64,000 bases of DNA from Nocardiopsis sp. CC223A. GTDB taxonomy: Bacteria; Actinomycetota; Actinomycetes; Streptosporangiales; Streptosporangiaceae. Below are positions 35,996-47,260 of the stretch, piece by piece. The notes beneath the pieces were generated by a model that saw nothing but the letters and a program-made list of their open reading frames with translations, searched no databases and was not told where the DNA came from. The DNA lies in NCBI RefSeq assembly GCF_030766825.1, contig NZ_JASFDV010000010.1, positions 1 through 64,000 on the forward strand. The letters run 5' to 3'. Made by a program: the position numbers and the translations under genes. The number at the start of each line of letters is the position of its first letter. Within the stretch, counting starts at the first letter, position 1.

Positions 35996-38900
35996 CAACG
36001 GTCTCCTGTTCGCCTTCGGTGAAAGGGTCGTCGTCCCCGCTCAGGGCGAGGTCGAGCAGGCCTTCCACGTCCATGTCGTCGATGCGGCTGTCCTCGGTGT
36101 CCTCCGGTCCGTGGCCGCCAGGAGCGGGTGCGGCGGGTGCGGGCTCCGGCACGACGGGGAAGAGCGCCCCGTCGACGAAGCGGGCCAGCGCCCGCGGGGT
36201 CGGGTGGTCGAAGACCGCGGTGGCGGGCAGCCTCAGGCCGCAGGCGGCCCCCAGGCGGTTGCGCAGTTCCACCCCGGTCAGGGAGTCCAGGCCCAGTTCC
36301 TTGAAGGGCCGGTCGGCGGGCACGTCGGCGGTGCCCGCCTCGCCCCGGCCCAGGACGACGGCGGTGTGCTCGCGCACGGCCGCGACCAGGGTCCGCTCCC
36401 GTTCGGCGCCGGTGAGCCCGGCCAGGCGGGCGGCCGCCAGCGGCGGTTCGGCGGCCGCGGGTCCGGCCGTCTCCCCCCGGTCGCCGAGCAGCTCGCGCAG
36501 GATCGGGAGGTCCGGGGCGGCCTGCGTGTCGAGCAGGGCGGGGGCGAGCACGGCCCGGTCCAGGTAGAGGGCGGCGTCCATGCGGGCCAGGGCGCGGTCG
36601 GTGGCCATGGGCAGCAGGCCGCCACGGCCCAAGGTGTCCAGGTCGCCGTCGTCCAGGTGGCCGGTCATCCCGCTGGCCTCACCCCACAGGCCCCAGGCCA
36701 GGGACAGGGCGGGCAGTCCGCGCTGGCGGCGGTGGTGGGCCAGGGAGTCGCAGAACATGTTGGCGGCGGCGTAGTTGGCCTGCCCCGCCGACCCCAGGGT
36801 CCCGGTGATCGACGAGAACAGCAGGAACGTCCCCAGGTCGTGGCCCGCGGTGAGTTCGTGCAGGTTCCAGGCGGCGTCCACCTTGGGCCGCAGGACGGCC
36901 TCCACCTTGGCGTCGTCCAGCGACAGCACGGTGGCGTCGTCCAGGACCCCGGCGGTGTGCACGACGGCGCCCAGCGGCCGGTCGAGCGATCCGAGCAGGC
37001 GGGCCAGGGAGGCCCGGTCGGCGGCGTCGCAGGCGTGCACCTCCACACGGGCGCCCAGGGCGCGCAGCTCCTCGGTGCGGGCGTCCTGGCCGTCGGCGCC
37101 GGCCCCGCTGCGGCTGACCAGGACCAGGTCCCGGACCCCGTACCAGGTGGCCAGGTGGCGGGCCACCAGGTGGCCGAGGGTCCCGGTGCCGCCGGTGATC
37201 AGCACTGCGGAGTCCTCGGGGAAGGGCACGGGCACCCGCAGGACGGTCTTGCCGACGGTCTCGCCGCGTTGCAGGGCGCGGAACGCCTCACGGGCGCCGC
37301 GGACGTCGTGCACGGTGGTGGGCAGCGGGCGCAGCACCCCGGAGGCGAACAGCTCCATGACGCGTTCGAGCATCTGCCCGATCCGCTCGGGGGCGACCTC
37401 CGGCAGGACGAACGAGTGGTACCCGCGACCGGGATGGGCGGCGGAGACCTCCGCCTCGTCCCGGACGTCGGTGCGGCCCATCTCCACGAACCGGCCGCCC
37501 GCACCGGACCCGCCGCCCGGGGCGCGCAGCAGGCGCAGCGAGGCGTCGACGAACTCGCCGCTCAGGGAGTTGAGGACCACGTCGAACCCGCGTCCGCCGT
37601 TGGCGGCCCGCAGGGAGATCTCGAAGTCCAGGGTGCGGGAGGAGGCCAGGTGCTCGTGGGGGACTCCGTACTCGACGGCGGCCTTCCACTTGTGCGGGCT
37701 GGCGGTCCCGAACACCTTGGCGCCCATGTGCCGGGCGAGCTGGACGGCGGCCAGCCCCACCCCGCCCGCGGCGGCGTGGACCAGTACGCTCTCCCCGGGC
37801 CGGACCGCCGCGATGTCCACCAGGGCGTGGTAGGCGGTGAGGAAGGCGACGGGCACGGCCGCGGCCTCCTCGAAGCCCCACCCCTCGGGGATGCGTCCCA
37901 GACACCGCCGGTCGGCGATCGCCACCGGGCCGAACGCCGAGCCGAACATCCCGGCCACCCGGTCGCCGGGGGTCAGGTCGGTGACCCCGGGGCCGACCTC
38001 CAGGACGGTCCCCGCACCCTCCAGGCCGATGCCGTAGTCGTCGGGGACCATGCCCAGGGCGACCACGACGTCGCGGAAGTTGACCCCGGCGGCGCGCACG
38101 GCGACGCGCACCTGGTGCTGGCCCAGGGGCGTGGCCGCCTCGGGGGCGGGCACCGGAGAGACCGAGTCCACGGAACCGGGGGCGGTGGCGGCCAGCCGCC
38201 ACAGCGGGCCGGGCGGCACGAGGTCGCCCGCCGCGGCCGCGGGCACCAGTCGGGGCACCAGCACGCGGCCCGAGCGCAGGGCGACCTGGGGCTCGCCGAG
38301 AGCGGTGATCCGGGCCAGCACCCGGTGGGAGTCCTCCGCCCCGTCGGAGTCCACGATCACGAGGCGGTCGGGGTGCTCGCGCTGGGCGGAGCGGAGCAGT
38401 CCCCATACGGAGGAGGCGGCCAATCCGCTGAGCCGGTCGTCGGGGTGGGCGACCACCGAGCGCCAGGTGACGAGCACGAGGCGGGCGTGGGCGGTGCGCG
38501 GGTCCGACAGCCAGGTGCGCACCGAGGCCAGTGCGGAGGACAGCCCCTCGCGAACGGCGTCGGGCAACGACCCGTGGTCGGCGTAGACGGCGCGGGCGGG
38601 CAGTTCGGCGTACACGACGTCGGGCACCGGACCTTCGAGGGCCGAGCCGTCCAGGGAGGGCAGGTCGACGGGGATCACGCCGTCGGTAGCGGGGCCGTCG
38701 ACCTCCTGCCAGTGCACCCGGTACAGGTCGGGTTCCTCCTCGGGGGCCGAGGGCAGGGCGGCGGGGTCGACCGGGCGCATGACCAGCTCGTCCACGGCCA
38801 GCACCGGCGCCCCGGCGTCGTCGGCGCAGACCAGCCGGTAGCGGTCGCCGTCCAGGTGCTCCACGAGGGTGCGCAGGACGCGCGGCGGCGAGGAGAGGGG

Positions 38901-41900
38901 GGCGGCGCGCACCCCGCTCCAGGCGAACGGCACCAGCGGGGCGCCTCCCCCGGGGGCGCCGTGCAGCAGGACCGCGTGCAGGGCCGCGTCGAGCAGGGCC
39001 GGGTGCGGTCCGGTGAAGGGACCGCGCGCGGTGCCGTCGGGCAGCGCGGTCTCGACGAGCAGCGCGCCCTCGACCCGCCGCCACACCCGGCGCAGTCCGC
39101 GAAAGACCGGACCGTAGGCGTAGCCGCGGCGCAGCAGCCCGGCGTAGGCCTTCCGTTCGTCGAACCCGGCGTCCACGACGCCCCCGCCCGGCCAGTCCGC
39201 CGGGACCACCGCGTGGAGCTCCGCGGCGGCCCCGGCGGATCGGTCGGATTCGGCCGGGGAGTCCGCGGTGAGGGTCCCCGAGGCGTGGCGGACCCACGAA
39301 CCCCCGGGTCCGCGAGCGTGGACCGCGAGGGCCCGATGGCCGTCGGCGGTCGGGGCGGAGACCGTGACCTGTAGGTCCACCGCACCGCCGCGCGGGAGCA
39401 GGACCGGGCTCTCCAGGGCGAGGTCGGCGATCCGGGGGGCACCGGTGCGGGCACCGGCGTGCAGGGCCAGCTCCACCAGGGCGGTACCGGGCAACAGGGT
39501 GCGGCCGAGCAGCCGGTGGTCGGCGGTCCAGGCGGGGGCGCCGGCCCCGACGGAGCCGGTGAAGACGGTGTCGCCGCCGACCAGTTCCAGCCCTCCGTCC
39601 AGGAGCGGGGGCGCGGCCGACGGCGCGGGGGCCGCGGCCGGCTCCACCCAGTGGCGGCGCCGCTGGAAGGGCAGATCCGGCAGGTGCACCGGGGCTCCCT
39701 CGTCGGCGACGCCCTCCAGGATCAGGTGGGCGTTGGTACCGCTGATCCCGAACGAGGACACCGCGGCACGGCGCGGGCGGCCGGTGTCGGGCCAGGGTTC
39801 GCCGTCGGTGAGCAGCCGCACGCCGCTGCCCTCCCACTCCACGCGCGGGGTGGGCGCGTCGGCGTGCAGGGTGCGGGGCAGCCTGCCGTGGCGCAGTGCC
39901 TGAACGGTCTTGATCACCCCGGCCACACCGGCTGCGGCCTGGGAGTGCCCGATGTTGGACTTGAGGGAGCCCAGACGCAGCGGTTCGTCGCGCTCGTCCC
40001 CGTAGACGGAGATGAGGGCGTTCGCCTCGATCGGATCGCCCAGGCGGGTTCCGGTGCCGTGCGCCTCCACGGCGTCCACCTCGCCCGGACGGAGTCCGGC
40101 GGCGGCCAGGGCCTGCCGCAGGACACGTTCCTGGGCGGCGGGGTTGGGGGCGGTGAGCCCGTTGGAGGCGCCGTCGGAGTTGACAGCGCCGCCCCGGATC
40201 AGGGCCAGCACGGGGCGCCCGGCCCGACGGGCGGCGGAGAGGCGCTCCAGGAGGATCACGCCGACGCCCTCGGCCCAGGCGGTGCCGTCGGCGTCGGCGC
40301 CGAACGCCTTGCAGCGCCCGTCCGCGGACAGCCCGCGCTGGGCGGAGAACTCCAGGAACATGCCGGGGGTGGACATCACGGTGACCCCGCCGGCCAGGGC
40401 CATCGCGCATTCGTTGCGGCGCAGCGACTCCGCGGCCTGGTGGATCGCCACGAGGGAGGAGGAGCAGGCGGTGTCGACGGTCAGCGCCGGTCCGTGCAGG
40501 CCCAGCACGTACGCGATGCGGCCCGAGGCGACACTGGTCGTGGAGCCGGTGAGGCGGTACCCGCCGTCGCCCTCCCGGGCCGGGTCGGCGAGCCGCGGCC
40601 CGTAGTCGGAGGCCATCGCGCCGACGAACACGCCCACCGAGGATCCGCGCAGGTCGTCGGCGGTGAGGCCGGCCCGGTGGACGGCCTCCCAGGAGGTCTC
40701 CAGGAGCAGGCGCTGCTGGGGGTCCATCGCGTCGGCCTCGCGGCGGGAGATCCCGAAGAAGTCCGCGTCGAACAGGTCGGCGTCGTAGAGGAACCCGCCC
40801 CGCCGGGTGTAGGTGCGCCCGGGGGTCCCGGGGGTGGGGTGGTAGATCGCGTCGGTGTCCCAGAAGCGGTTGTCGGGGAAGTCGCCGGTGGCGTCCACCC
40901 CCTCCTCGACCAGGCGCCACAGCGCCTCGGGGGAGGTCGCCCCACCGGGCAGCCGGCAGGCCATCGCGGTGATGGCGATCGGGTCGTCCCCGGCCGCGGC
41001 GGCCGCCGGCGGTGGCGGGGTCCCGACCGGCTCCGGAGCCGGGGTCGGCCGGGGCGCGGCGGCCGGGGCGGTGCCCCCGTTCAGGACGACCTCGTCCCGG
41101 CCCAGTTCACCGGCGAGGAACCGGGCGAGCGCCGCCGGAGTGGGCTGCTCGAACAGGACGGTGTCGCCGAGCCGCACCCCCGTGGCCCGGTCCAGGGCGT
41201 CGCGCAGCTCCAGCATCATGATCGAGTCGAAGCCCAGGTCGCGGAAGGCGCGCTGCTCCCCGCCGGGCGCCAGCGAGCCGCGGGACAGCACCCGGGCGGC
41301 CTTCTCGCACACCAGTTCCAGCACCGAGGCGGTGCGCTCGGGCGGCACCGACGCCTCCTCCGGGGCCGCCGACCAGTCGACGGTGGCCCCGGTGCGCGCC
41401 CCGGTGGCGTTCTCGGGCCAGAACCGGCGGCGCTGGAACCGGTAGGAGGGCAGGTCGATGCGGTGCGCCCCGGTGCCCTCGAACAGACTCGGCCAGTCGA
41501 TGTCGACCCCGGCGGTGAAGGCGCGGGCCGCCGAGTTCAGCAGCTGTGCCTGGTCGCCCTCACCCCGGCGCAGGGTCTTGAGGACGTGTCCGGCCACCCC
41601 GGCCCGGTCCAGGGAACTCCGCAGGCCGTGCGCGAGCACCGGGTGCGGGCCGACCTCCAGGAACACCCGGTGGCCGTCGCCGACCAGGGCGTCGACGGCG
41701 TCGGAGAACCGTACGGGGTTGCGCAGGCCCGCGTACCAGTAGTCGGCGTCCAGCGGCAGGTCGCCGAGTTCGGCGCCGGTGAGCGTCGAGTAGAACGGGA
41801 CGTCGGGGGCTCGTCGGTGCACCCGGCCCAGGTACTCGGCGACGCGGTCGCGGATGAGCTCGACGTGCGGGGAGTGCGAGGCGTAGTCCACGTCGACCAG

Positions 41901-44045
41901 GGCGGCGTGCACGCCCCGGTCAGCGCAGTGCTCGACGGCTTGGCGTACCGCGCGGGGGCCGCCCGACACCACCACGGAGTCGGGCCCGTTGATCACGGCG
42001 ACGTACAGGTCGGGCAGGGTGCGGGCGAGCTCCTCGGCCTCCTCGGCGGAGATGCCCAGTGAGGCCATGCCGCCGCTGCCGGCGAGCCCGGTCAGCGCCT
42101 GGCTGCGCAGCGACACGATCCGGGCGGCCTCCTCCACCGACAGGGCACCGGCCACGCAGGCTGCGGCCAGTTCGCCCTGGGAGTGGCCGATGACGGCGGC
42201 GGGGCGCACCCCCAGCGTCTCCCACACCCGGGCGAGGGAGACCATGACGGCCCACAGCACCGGCTGGATCACGTCGGCCCGGGCCAGGGGACCGGTCACC
42301 GGGGGCGCCTGCGGTTCGCCGCGCAGCACCGAGGACAGGGACCAGTCGACGTAGGGGCCCAGGGCGCGTTCGCATTCGCGGACCCGGGCGGAGAACGCCT
42401 CGGCCAGGACGCCGTCGGCGTTCAGCAGGTCGCGGCCCATGCCGACCCACTGTCCGCCCTGTCCGGGGAAGACCAGGACCGGTCCGGGGCCGCCGGTGGA
42501 GGCGATCCCCTCGGGGCGGACCGACTCCAGTTCGCGGGTGCCGCCGTCGCCGGGGGCGAACACGACCGCGCGGTGTTCGAACACTTCGCGGGTGGTGGCC
42601 AGGGAGAAGCCGATGTCGCGGGCCGTGAGGCCGGGGTGGGCGGACACGTGGGCGTGCAGTGCGGAGGCCTGGGCGCGCAGCGCCTCCTCCGAACGCGCCG
42701 ACAGCACCCACGGCACGGGGTCCAGGGTCCGGGTGACCGGTGCCTCTTTGGTGGGCCGGTCGGCGGGCGCGGGCCCCAGCACGAGGTGGCAGTTGGTACC
42801 GCCCATACCGAAGGACGACACCCCGGCCAGCGGCGCGTGGCCGGGCCAGGGTTCACGGCGGGTGTGCACGGTCAGGCCCAGGGCGTCCAGGTCGATGCCG
42901 GGCGCGGGCTCGGTGAAGTTCAGGGTCGGCGGGATCTGCTGGTGCTCCAGGGCGAGCACGGTCTTGACCAGGCCGACGATCCCGGCGGCGCCCTCCAGGT
43001 GCCCCACGTTGGTCTTGACCGAACCGACGCGCAGAGGTTCCCGCCGGTCGGTGGTGAAGACCCGGCCCAGGGCGGCGGCCTCCACCGGGTCTCCGGCGGG
43101 GGTGCCGGTGCCGTGGAGTTCGACGTAGCCGACCAGGTCGGCCCGTTTGCCCGCGTCGGCGTGGGCGGCGCGGACGACCTCGGCCTGGCCGCGGACGGTG
43201 GGCCGGGTGAGGAAGGAGTCCCCGCCGACGTGGTTGACGGCGCCGCCGTGAACGACGGCGTGGATCCGGTCCCCGTCGGCCACGGCGCGGCCGAGCGGCT
43301 TGAGGACGACGAGGGCGCCGCCCTCACCGCGCACGTACCCGTTGGCTCCGGCGTCGAAGGGCCGGATCCGGGCGTCGGGGGACAGCCCGCCGAACCGGTC
43401 CACCTGCTCGGTGCTCTCCGGGACGAGGATGAGGTTGACCCCGCCGGCCACGGCGATCTCGCTCTCGCCCCGACGCAGGCTCTCCACCGCCAGGTGCACG
43501 CCGACCAGGGAGGAGGACTGGCCGGAGTCCACGGTGAGGCTGGGGCCGCGCACCCCCAGGAAGTGGGAGAGCCGGTTGGCGATCATCGCGCGGTGGGTGC
43601 CGGTGAGGGTGTGGTGGGTGATCGCCCCGGCACCGCCCCGGTCGTGCAGGAGGGCGTAGTCGGAGCCGATGGCGGCGATGAACACGCCGACGCGGGCGTC
43701 GCGCAGGGCTCCGGGGGCGGTGCGGGAGTTCTCGACCGCCTCATGGCCGAGTTCGAGCACGAGCCGCTGCTGCGGGTCCATCGCCAGCGCCTCACGCGGG
43801 GAGATCCCGAAGAAGTCGGCGTCGAAGTATTCGGCGTCGTGGAGGTAGCCGCCCCAGTGGGGTCCGCGTTCGGCGGAGCCGCCGCCGAGGCGTTCGGGCG
43901 GGGCCGTGATGGCCTCACGTCCTTCGCCGAGCAACCGCCAGAAGGCCTCGGGGGTGCCCGCGCCCGGTAGCCGGCAGGAGATACCGACGATGGCGATGGG
44001 CTCCCAGGCGCCGGGGGCAGGGGTTCCGGTCGGTCCGCCGTGCAT
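35982..44045 (-). CDS. Type I PKS: loading KSQ-AT-ACP and AT-less module KS-DH-ER-KR-ACP
   Basis: 2687 residues; ATG 44045 after GGGAAGGG. Loading module: KSQ (15-425, Gln176 in DSGQSSS, CAG codon at 43518-43520, His311 and His349 kept), AT (525-815, GHSQGE Ser622, YASH 721-724, methylmalonyl-type), ACP (905-980, Ser941). This predicts propionyl starter by decarboxylation. Module 1: KS (1020-1443, Cys1194), then only ~10 residues before the post-AT motif [12 protein letters not shown] (1455-1466): the AT and KS-AT linker are absent. DH (His1510, Asp1686), ER (HAAAGGVG ~2090), KR (GTGTLG ~2287, LDD, Tyr2425), ACP (Ser2588), C-terminal docking domain. All reductive sites look intact, so the two-carbon unit should be fully reduced if an extender is supplied in trans. 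Confidence 0.95.
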   Translation of the reverse strand: MHGGPTGTPAPGAWEPIAIVGISCRLPGAGTPEAFWRLLGEGREAITAPPERLGGGSAERGPHWGGYLHDAEYFDADFFGISPREALAMDPQQRLVLELGHEAVENSRTAPGALRDARVGVFIAAIGSDYALLHDRGGAGAITHHTLTGTHRAMIANRLSHFLGVRGPSLTVDSGQSSSLVGVHLAVESLRRGESEIAVAGGVNLILVPESTEQVDRFGGLSPDARIRPFDAGANGYVRGEGGALVVLKPLGRAVADGDRIHAVVHGGAVNHVGGDSFLTRPTVRGQAEVVRAAHADAGKRADLVGYVELHGTGTPAGDPVEAAALGRVFTTDRREPLRVGSVKTNVGHLEGAAGIVGLVKTVLALEHQQIPPTLNFTEPAPGIDLDALGLTVHTRREPWPGHAPLAGVSSFGMGGTNCHLVLGPAPADRPTKEAPVTRTLDPVPWVLSARSEEALRAQASALHAHVSAHPGLTARDIGFSLATTREVFEHRAVVFAPGDGGTRELESVRPEGIASTGGPGPVLVFPGQGGQWVGMGRDLLNADGVLAEAFSARVRECERALGPYVDWSLSSVLRGEPQAPPVTGPLARADVIQPVLWAVMVSLARVWETLGVRPAAVIGHSQGELAAACVAGALSVEEAARIVSLRSQALTGLAGSGGMASLGISAEEAEELARTLPDLYVAVINGPDSVVVSGGPRAVRQAVEHCADRGVHAALVDVDYASHSPHVELIRDRVAEYLGRVHRRAPDVPFYSTLTGAELGDLPLDADYWYAGLRNPVRFSDAVDALVGDGHRVFLEVGPHPVLAHGLRSSLDRAGVAGHVLKTLRRGEGDQAQLLNSAARAFTAGVDIDWPSLFEGTGAHRIDLPSYRFQRRRFWPENATGARTGATVDWSAAPEEASVPPERTASVLELVCEKAARVLSRGSLAPGGEQRAFRDLGFDSIMMLELRDALDRATGVRLGDTVLFEQPTPAALARFLAGELGRDEVVLNGGTAPAAAPRPTPAPEPVGTPPPPAAAAAGDDPIAITAMACRLPGGATSPEALWRLVEEGVDATGDFPDNRFWDTDAIYHPTPGTPGRTYTRRGGFLYDADLFDADFFGISRREADAMDPQQRLLLETSWEAVHRAGLTADDLRGSSVGVFVGAMASDYGPRLADPAREGDGGYRLTGSTTSVASGRIAYVLGLHGPALTVDTACSSSLVAIHQAAESLRRNECAMALAGGVTVMSTPGMFLEFSAQRGLSADGRCKAFGADADGTAWAEGVGVILLERLSAARRAGRPVLALIRGGAVNSDGASNGLTAPNPAAQERVLRQALAAAGLRPGEVDAVEAHGTGTRLGDPIEANALISVYGDERDEPLRLGSLKSNIGHSQAAAGVAGVIKTVQALRHGRLPRTLHADAPTPRVEWEGSGVRLLTDGEPWPDTGRPRRAAVSSFGISGTNAHLILEGVADEGAPVHLPDLPFQRRRHWVEPAAAPAPSAAPPLLDGGLELVGGDTVFTGSVGAGAPAWTADHRLLGRTLLPGTALVELALHAGARTGAPRIADLALESPVLLPRGGAVDLQVTVSAPTADGHRALAVHARGPGGSWVRHASGTLTADSPAESDRSAGAAAELHAVVPADWPGGGVVDAGFDERKAYAGLLRRGYAYGPVFRGLRRVWRRVEGALLVETALPDGTARGPFTGPHPALLDAALHAVLLHGAPGGGAPLVPFAWSGVRAAPLSSPPRVLRTLVEHLDGDRYRLVCADDAGAPVLAVDELVMRPVDPAALPSAPEEEPDLYRVHWQEVDGPATDGVIPVDLPSLDGSALEGPVPDVVYAELPARAVYADHGSLPDAVREGLSSALASVRTWLSDPRTAHARLVLVTWRSVVAHPDDRLSGLAASSVWGLLRSAQREHPDRLVIVDSDGAEDSHRVLARITALGEPQVALRSGRVLVPRLVPAAAAGDLVPPGPLWRLAATAPGSVDSVSPVPAPEAATPLGQHQVRVAVRAAGVNFRDVVVALGMVPDDYGIGLEGAGTVLEVGPGVTDLTPGDRVAGMFGSAFGPVAIADRRCLGRIPEGWGFEEAAAVPVAFLTAYHALVDIAAVRPGESVLVHAAAGGVGLAAVQLARHMGAKVFGTASPHKWKAAVEYGVPHEHLASSRTLDFEISLRAANGGRGFDVVLNSLSGEFVDASLRLLRAPGGGSGAGGRFVEMGRTDVRDEAEVSAAHPGRGYHSFVLPEVAPERIGQMLERVMELFASGVLRPLPTTVHDVRGAREAFRALQRGETVGKTVLRVPVPFPEDSAVLITGGTGTLGHLVARHLATWYGVRDLVLVSRSGAGADGQDARTEELRALGARVEVHACDAADRASLARLLGSLDRPLGAVVHTAGVLDDATVLSLDDAKVEAVLRPKVDAAWNLHELTAGHDLGTFLLFSSITGTLGSAGQANYAAANMFCDSLAHHRRQRGLPALSLAWGLWGEASGMTGHLDDGDLDTLGRGGLLPMATDRALARMDAALYLDRAVLAPALLDTQAAPDLPILRELLGDRGETAGPAAAEPPLAAARLAGLTGAERERTLVAAVREHTAVVLGRGEAGTADVPADRPFKELGLDSLTGVELRNRLGAACGLRLPATAVFDHPTPRALARFVDGALFPVVPEPAPAAPAPGGHGPEDTEDSRIDDMDVEGLLDLALSGDDDPFTEGEQETVDGHR

Positions 44046-44107
44046 CGTTGCCCTTCCCTTTCGACTGCCCTCGTCCGGCCCGAGCACAACCGCGGTCCGC
44101 GTCGCTG

Positions 44108-44125
44108 CCCGTGCAGGTGCACGGG
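44108..44125. promoter_or_regulatory. 18-bp palindrome in the PKS leader
   Basis: CCCGTGCAGGTGCACGGG has perfect 8-bp arms around GG, 63 bp before the PKS start. The GTGCA half-site also occurs in the WhiJ-locus operators. A candidate regulator site; no binding protein is known. Confidence 0.45.
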
Positions 44126-44394
44126 AGCGCCGATGTGGCCGTGATGAAATTCGGACACCCGGCAACTCCGGAACCCACAATCTCAGAGATTCACGGCAAC
44201 TACCCCACGGAACGGCATTCAGGGCCAAACAGGAACCAACCTGAAGGAGAGTAACGCGCGCTCTCAATCGCTGACAACAGCAGGAGTTTTTTCGGACGGG
44301 AGGATTCGCCCCCTGCCACATGGAGTTAATGCGCGTGGAACAGTTTACGGACGCAAGCGGAAGAAAATGGCCAGGGTTTCCGGACAAGGGAAAA

Positions 44395-44417
44395 CCCGGC
44401 GCCCGGAGGGCGCCGGG
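44395..44417 (-). terminator. Intrinsic terminator after the monooxygenase gene
   Basis: Perfect 9-bp stem CCCGGCGCC / GGCGCCGGG with loop CGGAG; on the minus strand it is followed by TTTTCCC. It separates the conservon/monooxygenase transcript from the PKS. Confidence 0.75.
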
Positions 44418-44434
44418 CTCTCCCCCGGTTCCGG

Positions 44435-45694
44435 TCAGCCGCCGTTGCGCGCACGCACCTCACCGATGTAGCGCTGGGCCGCCTCAGGGTCGAACATCCA
44501 GGACTTGTAGTCGGACGGGCTGTCCCACCCCTGGATCCAACGGTCGGCGACCTCCTGGTACTGCACCGCCGCACCCAGCATGTTCATGATGTGGTCGGGC
44601 AGCGACTGTTCGACCATGGTGGACGCGAACTCCGCCCAGGCCTGGTTGTCCTGTCCGAATTCCCAGAACCTGTCGAAGATCCGCACCATGAAATCCTCGT
44701 CGAACGGCTTGTCGCCGTGCTCGATGATGCCCTCCAGGTAGGCCTCGGCGCACCGGGTGGAGTTGTTCCAGCTCTGCCCCACGAACGGGTCCATGGTGAC
44801 CACCACGTCGGCCATGCCGATCGCGAGCCCGCCCGAGGGGAGCCGGCCCACGGGGTTGCGCACCTGCGGCGTCAGGTCCTCGACGATGGTGCTGCGCCCG
44901 TCCACCAGCACCGCGTCCTTGCACCGCTCGAAGAACTCGGGCGCGTACTTGCGCATCAGGTCCTTCATCCGGCGCAGCTGCTCCTCCGGGCCCGGCCGGT
45001 CCGGCCAGGCGTCCATCGGGCCGCCCTTCTTGTCCACCAGCAGCAGGTTGTGGGCGGGACCCTCCTGGGTGAGGATCGGGGTGAGCATGATGTTGCCCGC
45101 CTCCTCCGTCACCCCGAACCAGCCGATGTTCTCCGACTCCCCCGCGTGCGGCGGCCACAGGTCGTAGGCGTAGGCCTGGGCCAGGGCCCGGGGACGGGTC
45201 CCGCTGAACCGGCTGGTGTCGTGGTCGAAGAGCTGGCCCAGCTCCCCGTGGCCGACCGCGACGATGATCAGGTCGAACATCCGGGAGAAGTAGTCGAGGT
45301 CGGTCACGGTGACCCCGTGGATCACCACCTTCCCGCCGCGATCCTCGAAGGACTCCAGCCAGTCGGCCATCTTCACCCGGCGGTCGACCGCCACCGAGTA
45401 GCCGTTCCCCGGGTGGGAGCGGCCCCTGATGGCGGTGACGGGCTTCCCCTCGCGGAAGACGGCCAGCTTCTGCTCGCGGATCTGCGGGGAGAGCGCGCTC
45501 CAGAAGTCGAGGTCGAACTTGCGCTCGTACTCCAGGGCCGTGGGGAAGGTGAACTGGGAGATCGAGGGCCGGCCGGTCCGGATCTCCAGCGATGACTGCC
45601 CCGTGATCACCGTGACGTCGTAGCCGTGGGTCAGAAGCCCGTGGGCCAGGTGCAGGCCGGCGTGGCCCGCGCCGACGATGAGGATCTTGCGCAT
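44435..45694 (-). CDS. StyA-like FAD-dependent monooxygenase
   Basis: A 419-residue flavoprotein: dinucleotide motif [15 protein letters not shown] at the N-terminus, [33 protein letters not shown], and the styrene-monooxygenase-type C-terminal FAD motif [32 protein letters not shown]. StyA-type group E enzymes epoxidise alkenes or oxidise indoles using FADH2 from a separate reductase; no StyB reductase is adjacent. It starts 71 bp after cvnD on the same strand and ends at a terminator before the PKS, so it looks like the last gene of the conservon operon. It could still tailor the PKS alkene product. ATG 45694 follows AGGAAAG. Confidence 0.82.
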   Translation of the reverse strand: MRKILIVGAGHAGLHLAHGLLTHGYDVTVITGQSSLEIRTGRPSISQFTFPTALEYERKFDLDFWSALSPQIREQKLAVFREGKPVTAIRGRSHPGNGYSVAVDRRVKMADWLESFEDRGGKVVIHGVTVTDLDYFSRMFDLIIVAVGHGELGQLFDHDTSRFSGTRPRALAQAYAYDLWPPHAGESENIGWFGVTEEAGNIMLTPILTQEGPAHNLLLVDKKGGPMDAWPDRPGPEEQLRRMKDLMRKYAPEFFERCKDAVLVDGRSTIVEDLTPQVRNPVGRLPSGGLAIGMADVVVTMDPFVGQSWNNSTRCAEAYLEGIIEHGDKPFDEDFMVRIFDRFWEFGQDNQAWAEFASTMVEQSLPDHIMNMLGAAVQYQEVADRWIQGWDSPSDYKSWMFDPEAAQRYIGEVRARNGG

Positions 45695-45765
45695 GTGTCG
45701 CTTACTTTCCTGGGGAATCTACGGGACGACCGGGGGGAGCGTGCCGGGGGCGGCCTCCCCGCCCG

Positions 45766-46371
45766 TCAGGCGACGGGCTCGCTGGCGCGGTTGTGCTCCA
45801 GGGCGTACCGCAGGAGGGCCTTGAGGACCTCTCCCCCGGACTGCCGCTGGCGGGCGTCGAAGTCGATGATGGGTACCTCGGGACTGACCTCCAGGGCCTC
45901 GCGGACCTGTTCGGCCGTGTAGTCCAGCTGCCCCTCGAACCGGTTCAGCGCCACGATGTAGGGGATGCGCTTGTTCGTCTCGAAGTAGTCGACGGCGTCG
46001 AAGGAGTCCGCCAGCCGACGGCAGTCGACCACGACGACGGCGCCCACGGCGCCCCTGACGAGATCGTCCCACATGAACCAGAACCGCGCCTGGCCCGGTG
46101 TGCCGAACATGTACATGACGAGTTCGTCGTCGATGGTGATGCGGCCGAAGTCCATCGCGACGGTGGTGGTCGTCTTGTCGGGGGTGATCGAGGTGTCGTC
46201 ATGACCGATGCTCGCCTCGGTCATGATCGCCTCGGTGGTGACGGGCGGGATCTCGGACACCGAGCGCACCAGAGTCGTCTTGCCGGCGCCGAAGCCGCCG
46301 GCGATGACGATCTTGCTCGACATCTTCTTGCGATTGGACCGCTTGTCACTGGAAAAGTCGTTCGAGACCAC
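45766..46371 (-). CDS. cvnD: Conservon GTPase CvnD
   Basis: A 201-residue small GTPase-like protein: Walker A GGFGAGKTT, TTTTVAMDFGRI switch region, G3 FGTPGQARFWFMWDDL, and an N-R-F-E in place of NKxD. CvnD proteins form a membrane-associated signalling complex with CvnA-C in actinomycetes. GTG 46371 is chosen because GGAGAGG precedes it and it overlaps cvnC by 26 bp, as in other conservons; ATG 46323 (MSSKIV) is an alternative. Confidence 0.9.
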   Translation of the reverse strand: MVSNDFSSDKRSNRKKMSSKIVIAGGFGAGKTTLVRSVSEIPPVTTEAIMTEASIGHDDTSITPDKTTTTVAMDFGRITIDDELVMYMFGTPGQARFWFMWDDLVRGAVGAVVVVDCRRLADSFDAVDYFETNKRIPYIVALNRFEGQLDYTAEQVREALEVSPEVPIIDFDARQRQSGGEVLKALLRYALEHNRASEPVA

Positions 46372-46705
46372 GAAGAGCCCTCTCCAGAACCTGGTTTTCC
46401 GATGGACTGCTGCCGGTGATGGTCGGGTGAATGTACACCAGGTCCTGTTCGGCCAGGTCACTGACCAGGACCTGGGTGACGCCCAGGGGAATGCCCAACT
46501 CGGCCGAGATCTCGGCCAGCGACCGGGTCTCCCGGCACAGCTTGTAAATACTGGTCGACTCCGGCATGAGGGTGCCAGGGGGCTCCTGCCCGGGCTCGGA
46601 GGTCGAGACCAGGGTCTGCACCATCAGCGGATGCCGCGACCGCGTTCGCCCACCGGTGAAGGTGAACGGGCGAACGCGGTTACTCCTTCGCCTGCGGAAG
46701 CTCAT
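46346..46705 (-). CDS. cvnC: Conservon DUF742 protein CvnC
   Basis: A 119-residue DUF742 winged-helix-like protein: RPFTFTGGRTRSRHPLMVQTLVS, SIYKLCRETRSLAEISAELGIPLGVTQVLVSDLAEQDLVYIH. Acts with CvnB and CvnD as an accessory of the CvnA kinase-like protein. It lies between cvnB and cvnD and overlaps cvnD. Confidence 0.92.
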   Translation of the reverse strand: MSFRRRRSNRVRPFTFTGGRTRSRHPLMVQTLVSTSEPGQEPPGTLMPESTSIYKLCRETRSLAEISAELGIPLGVTQVLVSDLAEQDLVYIHPTITGSSPSENQVLERALRGLERLFQ

Positions 46706-46751
46706 TGACGTGGCAACCTCATTCCTGCTGAACCGTAACGGGTCACCGTCG

Positions 46752-47177
46752 TCAGTTCTGGATGACTTCGCGCAGCTGCGAGCGCAGCTGCGGCGTGAGC
46801 ACGTGGGCGACGTTCTCGACGAGCTTGGCCATCTGGAAGCCCACGATCTTCAGCTCGGTCCCGGGGGCGGTGAGCACCGCCATGCAGGAGCCGTCGCTGA
46901 TCGCCATGATGAACAGGTGTCCGTGGTTGAAGCGCACGAGCAACTGCTCGCACTCTCCGCGCTGGAACAGGCTCGCCCCTCCCACGGCCAGGCTGTGCAG
47001 GCCGCTGGCGATGGCGGCGAGCTGCTCGGCGTGCTCCTCGGGGAAGTCGCTGGAGTGGGTGAGGACCAGGCCGTCGGAGGAGACCACGACGGCGTGCTCG
47101 ACACCGCGCACGTCGCGCACGAACCGGTCGATGAGCCATGAGAAGTTCTCAACACTGTCGTTCACGGGTTCAGTCAT
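46752..47177 (-). CDS. cvnB: Conservon Roadblock/LC7 protein CvnB
   Basis: A 141-residue Roadblock/LC7-fold protein: FSWLIDRFVRDVRGVEHAVVVSSDGLVLTHSSDFPEEHAEQLAAIASGLHSLA, LIVR-like strand and VGFQMAKLVENVAHVLTPQLR. In conservons this MglB-like protein is thought to act on the CvnD GTPase. ATG 47177 follows GAGGCAGGTAG. Confidence 0.92.
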   Translation of the reverse strand: MTEPVNDSVENFSWLIDRFVRDVRGVEHAVVVSSDGLVLTHSSDFPEEHAEQLAAIASGLHSLAVGGASLFQRGECEQLLVRFNHGHLFIMAISDGSCMAVLTAPGTELKIVGFQMAKLVENVAHVLTPQLRSQLREVIQN

Positions 47178-47260
47178 GCTCTACCTGCCTCGGCCGAGTG
47201 TCTTAGGGGTTCGGGGGATCTGCGCGTGCGCCGGGGTGCGCACGCCGGGGGTGCGGCCGC

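Larger units (their letters stand above)
44046..44434. other. PKS leader and promoter region
   Basis: A 389-bp gap between the monooxygenase stop and the first PKS gene, same strand. It holds the monooxygenase terminator (44395-44417), an AT-richer stretch around 44250-44350 suited to the PKS promoter, and an 18-bp palindrome at 44108-44125. No gene is supported. Confidence 0.5.

Noticed and set aside
43518-43520. Inactivated KS in the first PKS gene
   Set aside because: Cys replaced specifically by Gln with both His residues kept is the known KSQ decarboxylase of loading modules, not decay.
35982-44045. Trans-AT PKS
   Set aside because: Three other modules have normal cis-ATs and the domain order is classical cis-AT; only one module has lost its AT.
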